A program made the position numbers and the translations under genes. Shown here piece after piece: positions 57,450-64,000 of a DNA stretch of 64,000 nucleotides (within the stretch, counting starts at the first letter, position 1; each line of letters starts with the position of its first letter). The DNA lies in contig CP114482.1 of the NCBI GenBank assembly GCA_027186245.1, positions 3,477,001 to 3,541,000 of the forward strand, written 5' to 3'. Below the pieces are notes generated by a model that saw only the letters and a list, made by a program, of their open reading frames with translations, was not told where the DNA came from and did not search any database. This DNA is from Coriaria nepalensis (taxonomy: Eukaryota; Streptophyta; Magnoliopsida; Cucurbitales; Coriariaceae).

Positions 57450-59010
57450 TGGTGCGACGATTACTAAGTCATAGTCAAGATCCCTTGTCGAGATAGTCTC
57501 AACTGCCTCGTCTAGCTGATAATCTAAATATTGGCCATAATCAAGCATAGATCGGAAAAATATACTCCTGAAAAGTAGCCTTAACCTATAGGCTATATAT
57601 ACGGGTCGTCGAAACTCCTATTTGGCAACAGGCACATTAATCCGACCCATTATACTTATTAATGACTCAATTTATAGAACGGTTTGAAGTGGATGAAAGA
57701 CGGTCGAAGAATGCAACGACCATTTATTGGCCATTAAAAGTAGCTCATCCAATTTCCACCACTAATTAAGCCTCTTAACCCACTACCGCAATGGGACTTC
57801 CATGAGAGGCAAATAGATGGCTAAATTCGGCTGCCCATATTTAAGATCGGCGATCTTTCTGGTAATTGAGTCGATCAACAAGAGATTTCAGTGGCTATCT
57901 TATACCGACCACCTAATCTCCTGCCATATAATAACCAACCATAAGGACAGCCTAATAATCCCCTACCGGTAGAAGGGACGATTTATCAACTAAGATACCC
58001 TTCGCCTCCTCCACTGAGGTGAAATGGCAACATCCTCCCGATACCTAGATCTCAGCCGCCTCCCTACCAACTGACCTATAGGCTGCCACCAACTTGTTTT
58101 ATCAACATGTCATTGGGAAATAATCCCTTGGACTACGAGCCTCAAATACCTCAACAACCTCCAGCTCTACTCGTGCAGCCGAGGCTAATCGCCCCACTAG
58201 CGGTCGATAGACACCTATTATGCTATATTGTCCAAGATATTTATGGCATGGCTGCCCGGCTACCACTGAAGCTAGTATATCATAAGCCATACTTGAATAA
58301 AGTGGGCCAAGAGTAGTTTCCTCGCGACTATCAGGTTCCTAACTTAAGCCTATTCTCGGGAGGAGACCTGATCTAGTCCACGGTTTAACACATCGACCGA
58401 TTCACAATCCAATATAGAGAGGTCGATGCTGACAACCGACTCCGCCTTTAACTTTTTACCAATTTCATTACTAGGAAGGCTTTCACATGATGTGTTTGAC
58501 ACCTAATTCCATCCGAACTAGGCAAGAAATGGAACCGTATTTGATCCTAATGGCCGATTTGTCCCACTTGTATCAATAGATGAGAGAATCAGCTAATACC
58601 TACTTAACTCTGTTCAAACATCTATGAAATTAATGCCATAATACTCTTCTTGAACCCGAGTTCATGAAGTTAGCCATTAACGGACTCGATATTGAGTTTC
58701 GAAAGAAGTTTGAAGGGATGGAGTTGTGTGACTTCTTCAAGCTCTCAATGAAATCTTCTTGGTATAATGAGTTGCTAAAAGAAGAAGCCCAACAGAAAAA
58801 TGCTTCCATGGTTACCTACTACCAACATAATGCTTTTGAAGTCAGAATTGTCGAAATAGTCGGCAGTGATAAATTGACAATTGTCCCAGCCCCCAATAAG
58901 TTAATCAGTTAGGATTCTGCATAGCGGTACCCTAATGAGAGGGAGAATTTTATTGTTTCGATCCTTCGAAGGCAAACAAGATTTTCAATATCTTACTCAA
59001 GAGTAAGAAG
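57450..59010 (+). pseudogene. Gag of Tat copy B
   Basis: Starts MVRRLLSHSQDPLSR at 57450 and is broken by many stops. The capsid-like region is at about 58530-58915. There MADLSHLYQ, MRESANTYLTLFKHL and the open stretch MKLAINGLDIEFRKKFEGME followed by NASMVTYYQHNAFEV match the retrotransposon Gag layout (helix-rich, no zinc knuckle yet). The zinc-knuckle region after 59010 is not readable. Confidence 0.65.
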
Positions 59011-59775
59011 TTAAAAACTCTTCCTAACCACAAATTACAATCGGCCGAAAATTTTTGAGGAAATGATTATTATAAGTACCACAATCTCTACTACTATCGG
59101 ATGAATGGATGTCTCTCTTTCAAACAGTGCATTCAAGAATGGATTGAGAAAAGCTTCCTGATTTTCGAGTCTAGAAATTATCATCGGCCGAGAAAGTTAG
59201 AGTAGTGGATTATCGTAAGTATCACAATTCTTACACCATCGGACGAATGACTCTCTCTCCTTTAGATAGTGCATTCAAGAACAGATTGAGAAAGACTTGC
59301 TGATTTTCAAGTCGGCCCCTTCATGGGCATAAATATGAATCATTTTTGGGTTGTCGTAAACACGGTTGTTGTAGTATTATGCCCATCTTCCATCAAATGA
59401 GGGAAATGTTGATCCAGGATAGAAGGGATTATCCCCGGGTTAATAATCAGACCAATATGCTTAATGGTCCAAGACATTTTATCCGAAGAGTAATAGTCTA
59501 GCCTCCTCCGGTTGCTCGTAAGTAAGACCATTGCCAACATTATAGGAGGAAAATCTACCATGATTATCAGTTGTCTCCTACTAAAACCTAGACCAAATGA
59601 TAGGCTAACCCAATAAATAAAAGTTGGATGTCCAATAGTCAAAACCCTTGAATGATCGTGCCTTCTCAACCGACCCATATGGCATGGCAATGCTTAGAGC
59701 ATCTGTAATTTCCTAAGGGAAATTGGCATAATAGAAAGTCGTGTGAACAACACAAGCGCTAGGCCCCCCGAAGAA
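59010..59775 (+). other. Gag-pol spacer of Tat copy B
   Basis: Two diverged copies of a ~150-bp segment (about 59035-59165 and 59175-59310) are visible: both contain cgg-cgaa-a-t-gag, tataagta-cacaat, catcgga-gaatg and gcattcaagaa--gattgaga. After that no frame is open on the plus strand. The 116-codon minus-strand frame at 59340-59690 has no recognisable domain. Confidence 0.5.
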
Positions 59776-59776
59776 A

Positions 59777-61790
59777 GGCAACAATGGAAAGGTTGCCGAT
59801 AGGGACGTCTAGCTTAGTTTCATCTATGGAAACCCTTAATATCATACTAAATGAGTCTCCATTACCAAAAGATCATTTTCTTACTAATCGACCTACTAGT
59901 GCTGTCAAGGGATCTATAGAAAGTGTAAAAAACTTAGCTGACATGATGGCAGAATTAGTGGCTCCTCTCTCCGATGAAGTAAAATGACAATTTGATATCA
60001 GTGTCTTTGAGGTCATCTTCATGCGAAGTCAACTCTAACTTCGAGGATGAGGAAGGTGAAATTGTGTGGCCAATAGATTTAGAAACAAATGACAAAATGG
60101 ATTTCATCGGATCAGTTCCCATCCACCTCGACTGTAATATTGTGACATTACCCTCAAACTTTAAATCTCGGCTCGAAATTACTGAAGAAAGTCAGCCGGG
60201 AGAAAGCGACAAAGAAACTTTACTCGATCAACATTTGTCGTTATACATTAAAAACGTGCCAGATGACCTGCCACGAAAGAGTTATCTTTGATAGACCGCC
60301 TACCCGAATGTCCTGCCACTTAAGGCCATTATACATTAAAGTCATCTTAGAAGGGGGTCATGTCAACCAAATTCCGGTGGATAACGAGGTGATAGTTAAC
60401 ATTTGTCGTCTAGCATGGTGCGGGTCCTCCACAAGTCGAATCTTCAATGCTTAATCTCTATAAAGGTCACTATCGGTGATTTCGTCGGTGAAATTTCCCG
60501 TGTTAAAGGTGTTTTACTTTTTAAAATGACAATAAGCTTGAAGACCACACTAACCGCATTCTTTGTGGTAGACACCACGACCTCTTATAACGCTATACTA
60601 GGTGGGATTTGATTCACTTCAATGGGTGCGTCCCCTCTTCATTACAACAAGCATTGTTCTTTTAGAATGGGGACAAAGTGGAGATAGTCAAGGCCGAGGC
60701 TCACCCTTTAGCGGGCACATCGCATGTTATAGAAGTTACTTTCTTTGAGCAATTTGCCGACCTCATTAATGTGGTGAAGAAACAAGGTAAGCCAATAGGT
60801 ATTATCTATACTTCATAGTAAACACCGATCAATGAAGAGTCAAGGTAAGCCAATAGGTATTATCTATACTTTATAGTAAACGCCGATCGATGAAGAGTCA
60901 AACTATTCTACTGGACAGCCATTGGCTTTAATGCCAATTTGGTCGACTTCGGCGGAACCAATAATCGAGGAAATACCATGATAGGTAGTGGCGGCAATCA
61001 GTGTCATTGAAAAAGAGTTTTTGGCCAATAAGTTAAAGGAATATCCTTGCGGTCGAATAGATGATGACAACATTGGTTTGACTATGGAGCAGTTAGATTT
61101 GACACCAACAAAGTTAGATGGTCTGCAAGATCCCCTTATTAGAAATAAATTTAGTATCACCGAAGATATTCGACCGATCTATATTAGTAGTTGTCTTCAT
61201 GTAACTTGCAAGTTGAATTAATAAAGTTACTTTCAGAGTATTCAAATTATTTTGCAAGGGACTACCATGAAATGCCCGGCTTATATCGGTTATTTGTTGA
61301 ATGCCGATTAAGGATTAAGCCTGGCTTTAAACCATTTCCACAGCTTCCTCTTCGGATGTTAACGGAGGAAACCTTAAAGTTGAAAGAGGAAATGGAACAA
61401 CTATATAAAGTTAGGTATATATGAAAGTTTAGATATTTGAGTGGATGTTGAACACTGTTCCTATACTTAAAAAAGAACGAAAAACTCAGAGTATGCATTG
61501 ATTTTCGGAACATTAACTTAACCACCCCTAAGGACAAATATCCCATGTTGGTCACTAACTTACTTATGAATGGGGTCATCCAAATTGAGTTGTTATTCAT
61601 GGACGGTCATTCTTATAATTAAATCTTTATTATTTAAGAGAATGTACACAAGACTACGTTTCATTATCCTGGTGCAATCAGAGTATTTTAATTGGTAAAA
61701 TGACATTTAGATTGAAGAATATTGGGGCTCTTTATCAAAGGACAATTAACAGTTTCTTCCATGACCTTATTAAAATTTATGATAACTATT
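59777..61790 (+). pseudogene. Tat copy B protease and partial reverse transcriptase (3'-truncated)
   Basis: Collinear with copy A from 49490: MERLPIGTSSLVSSMETLNI at 59784, the spacer ORF 59992-60291, and protease text VDNEVIVNICR and FFVVDTTTSYNAILGG at 60380-60610. The connection region (61000-61200) and early RT (MLTEETLKLKEEMEQLYKV) lead to FHDLIKIYDNYF at about 61750. Homology stops there, before the catalytic YxDD box, so the copy is cut inside RT. A 57-bp tandem duplication (taagccaataggtattatct-type) sits at 60787-60900. The protease has DNE where a Gly should follow Asp-Asn, as in copy A. Confidence 0.75.
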
Positions 61791-61799
61791 TTGGAAATA

Positions 61800-62378
61800 A
61801 TATGAGGCGGCGATTCTCATTATAACTTACCTATGAAAAAAAAAATTCAAAAATTAATATTTAAACACGTCAAAATTTTTTGATTACATGGCTTATAATC
61901 ATAGCCATAAAAGTATTTTGTATTTAAATCGTATTATAAAGGAGAAATAGATCTGATATTCACTTCAAATGATAGATTCAAAAAGAAAATAATGAGAGAA
62001 AGGAGAGGAAACAAAAAGAGAAGATAAAAGGAAACATCGGGGTAACCGGTACGCTTTTGTTTGTTGGAGTGGTGAGATATGAACGTAGCAGAAAAGGAGC
62101 CGAGATCTCGGTTGAGGTATCAGATATGTAGGGCTGGCTAAGTGGTGGGCCCTAGTACTCGGATTTGTCGCTATTAGATTTTTATTTTGTCGGTTCAAGC
62201 CGAGCGGTACAAGCCGACCTCGGCTCGAACCATTGACCCATCCTTTTCATTTCTAAAGGGATCTTCTCAGATGGTTCGCTGTGGGCCCATCCATACATCA
62301 TGCAGAAAAGCAGTGCATTATTTAATCTCCGAAGGTGAGATGCAATTCTGAATAAAGAATTAATTTTATTTTATGCGA

Positions 62379-62411
<33 letters not shown>

Positions 62412-62985
62412 TATTTTTAAATAATTTTGTTTGATTCTTAGTCATTAGATCAAAAATTAAATTAAAGTACTATTAATATTGTAATAAATTTTTCTTAACG
62501 AATGTAAATTAAACAAAATTATTGTAATATTGTAATAAATAAAATAAAATAATTATAAATAAAATAAAATAATTTTATAATAATTAAAGTATTTTATTTT
62601 TAAAAAAATTAATTATTTAATAATAGATCAACTCATCCAGCTATTTTACTTGATTTATTCAATTAAATTTAAATATGCGTTAAAAAAGACGAAGAAGAAG
62701 ACAAAAGATACAACATGACCCTTCAACTTTATATTATTCCAAGATCCAAAACGGAAATTTCATTTTTTTAAAGCAATACACGACTCTTCTACGCTACAGA
62801 AAAAGGGAGACACGACACGACTTCACAACAGCACAGATTCTCTTAAACGCATTTTCAACGCCATTCTCAAACGCAGTTACGAGTGGCTCTGATTGATAAA
62901 GAAAAAACAGACTTAATAAAAGACTAGACGACGACACAGACACCAAACAAATTTATTATTATCGGCTGAAAAAGTCAGCTACTCA
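61800..62985. other. Intergenic and 3' flank of SAMDC
   Basis: No gene recognised. 62100-62240 is relatively GC-rich with agccgag-type repeats (gagccgagatctcgg, ccgacctcggctcg), partly palindromic. A (TTA)n microsatellite lies at 62380-62411. The SAMDC 3' untranslated region must lie in about 62640-62985. Confidence 0.4.
62380..62411. repeat. (TTA)n microsatellite
   Basis: About ten uninterrupted TTA units. Confidence 0.95.
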
Positions 62986-63999
62986 TTAAAACGACGACAA
63001 ACAAGCCACAGCCACCTCATCCTCCTCCACCGCCACGACCTCCTTCCAACACTGCATCAACAACCCCTTAGTCGCCGGAGATCGCACTGCGCACTCCGCC
63101 TTCACGCTAAAAGTCCGGAACACTATGCACCCGCCACCACTCAAATCCTGCTTCACCACGTTGTCACACGTGTACCCTTCCACATCAGCATCATCCAGGG
63201 CCCACAGAGAAGAAGAAGGCCCCGACCCACCAGGACATGTAATAGCCACAGAAAACTCGGCGGGTTCGAAGCAATCAAGCACCCTCTTGACTAGCGGCTC
63301 GATCTCTAGAGCCTGTGAGTCGGACCCCATCACTTCGTAGCTCGCGTAGCTGAAGCCATCCTCTGGAGTCACGTGTATAGTAGAGTACGATGCACCCTCA
63401 ATCCCATTCATTGAATAGCCACACGGTTCAAACTCGAAATCGCAGATCTCGTGTGTAGGGATTATGCCAGAAATACCGGACATTTTCGTCATTTTGCAAT
63501 CTTCCGATTCTTTGAAAAACACGGCCGCTTTCTCTCGGTTCAAACCGGTCATGCACATCTCGAGGTTAATCATATCATTACAATTATTGCAGCCGGTCAA
63601 CGGCTGGAACTTCGACGACGACGATGCCGAGTAAATGTGCCAGTTGCGATTCGGGAAAGCCGGATCGCCAATGACGTAAGCTTCAGGGTTCAGATGAGAG
63701 AAGTAGACGTTCAGAGCGGCGACTTCTTCAGAGAAGCTGCGGTGAGGGGCAGGTTGGTAATTTGGGAAGATGAAGGTTCCACGTGAGTATCTGACGGAGA
63801 TAGGGGTCAGTAGGAGCGTCTTGGCGAGTTGAAGAATAGGTGGGATAGAGAGTAGGAGCTTGGTGGTCCCACAAGTTTTGAGGATGATTCGTTCTGAGTA
63901 AACGAACAGGCTTGACTCGGAGAGAACGTAAGAGTCGAACTCGGCATTCGAGAGGTTGGAGACGATGGTGCAGCGAGCTGCTTCGAGTATGGAGTCAAG
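62986..63999 (-). CDS. SAMDC: S-adenosylmethionine decarboxylase proenzyme, 5' end outside the window
   Basis: Pyruvoyl enzyme making decarboxylated AdoMet, the aminopropyl donor for spermidine and spermine. The open frame runs to 63999 without a Met, so about 35-40 N-terminal residues lie to the right. Self-cleavage site YVLSESSLFVYS (Glu-Ser bond; the Ser becomes pyruvoyl) at about 63890-63925; catalytic Cys in KTCGTTK; processing Ser and His in CGYSMN and STIHVTPEDGFSYAS. C-terminus ends CLSSF, TAA at 62986. Internal Met at 63600 is not a start. No intron in the visible part, as in most plant SAMDC coding regions. MTKMSGISGIIP reminds me of the BUD2/SAMDC4 clade rather than the major form, from memory. 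Regulatory upstream ORFs, if present, are outside. Confidence 0.95.
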   Translation of the reverse strand, partial: LDSILEAARCTIVSNLSNAEFDSYVLSESSLFVYSERIILKTCGTTKLLLSIPPILQLAKTLLLTPISVRYSRGTFIFPNYQPAPHRSFSEEVAALNVYFSHLNPEAYVIGDPAFPNRNWHIYSASSSSKFQPLTGCNNCNDMINLEMCMTGLNREKAAVFFKESEDCKMTKMSGISGIIPTHEICDFEFEPCGYSMNGIEGASYSTIHVTPEDGFSYASYEVMGSDSQALEIEPLVKRVLDCFEPAEFSVAITCPGGSGPSSSLWALDDADVEGYTCDNVVKQDLSGGGCIVFRTFSVKAECAVRSPATKGLLMQCWKEVVAVEEDEVAVACLSSF

Positions 64000-64000
64000 T

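Noticed and set aside
59340..59690. 116-codon minus-strand ORF in Tat copy B
   Set aside because: No domain, no TATA-like upstream sequence, and it lies in the decayed gag-pol spacer.
62986..63600. 204-codon SAMDC starting at Met 63600
   Set aside because: The conserved frame continues upstream through the self-cleavage site to the window edge, so this Met is internal.
63807..63998. Minus-strand 63-codon ORF
   Set aside because: It overlaps the SAMDC N-terminal region in another frame.
1..64000. Endogenous pararetrovirus or other viral insert
   Set aside because: All reverse-transcriptase-related text fits copia, Ty3/gypsy or LINE elements. No movement-protein or caulimovirus-type motif was seen.

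Overview
The window is nuclear DNA of a seed plant, very probably a eudicot. It is AT-rich and most of it is decayed transposable elements. Three host protein genes stand out, all on the minus strand: a P-class pentatricopeptide-repeat (PPR) protein predicted to be mitochondrial (20960-23692), GDP-L-fucose synthase (46406-47555, two exons), and the 3' part of an S-adenosylmethionine decarboxylase proenzyme gene (62986-63999) that runs off the right edge. A UDP-glycosyltransferase C-terminal fragment (about 45680-45962) is a relic of a fourth host family. The host genes show no functional link. No intact tRNA, rRNA or CRISPR locus was seen.

Layout. 1-1020: copia gag relic and a SINE-like tRNA-derived piece. 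About 1.2-16.3 kb: a repeat-rich block ending in a recognisable CACTA (En/Spm) terminus at 16326-16337. It holds minus-strand relics of a Ulp1-type (peptidase C48) gene with duplicated small exons and of a coiled-coil transposon protein. 16.9-20.4 kb: copia integrase, Ty3/gypsy integrase and LINE RNase H relics packed end to end. 20.4-24.1 kb: the PPR gene, with a recent 62-bp duplication upstream. 25.3-29.9 kb: a copia element with both LTRs, a tRNA-iMet primer-binding site and a 24-G run. 31.8-36.6 kb: a LINE fragment, then a minus-strand Ty3/gypsy gag-protease interrupted by an insertion flanked by an 8-bp direct repeat. 36.7-45.4 kb: duplicated AT-rich sequence, microsatellites, a GATC-rich minisatellite, a hAT-like 5' end, an LTR relic related to the 34-35 kb insertion, and MITE-like sequence. 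45.7-47.6 kb: the UGT relic and GDP-fucose synthase. 49.5-61.8 kb: two Tat-like Ty3/gypsy copies joined through one apparent LTR, one with an antisense coiled-coil ORF behind its own TATA box. 62.9-64 kb: SAMDC.

The main curiosities are the Ulp1 gene with symmetrical phase-1 exon duplications inside a CACTA-like block, the LTR-sharing Tat dimer with a shared protease active-site change and an antisense gene, and the 19-nt first coding exon of the fucose synthase gene. Similarities and identities are judged by eye. No database search was possible.
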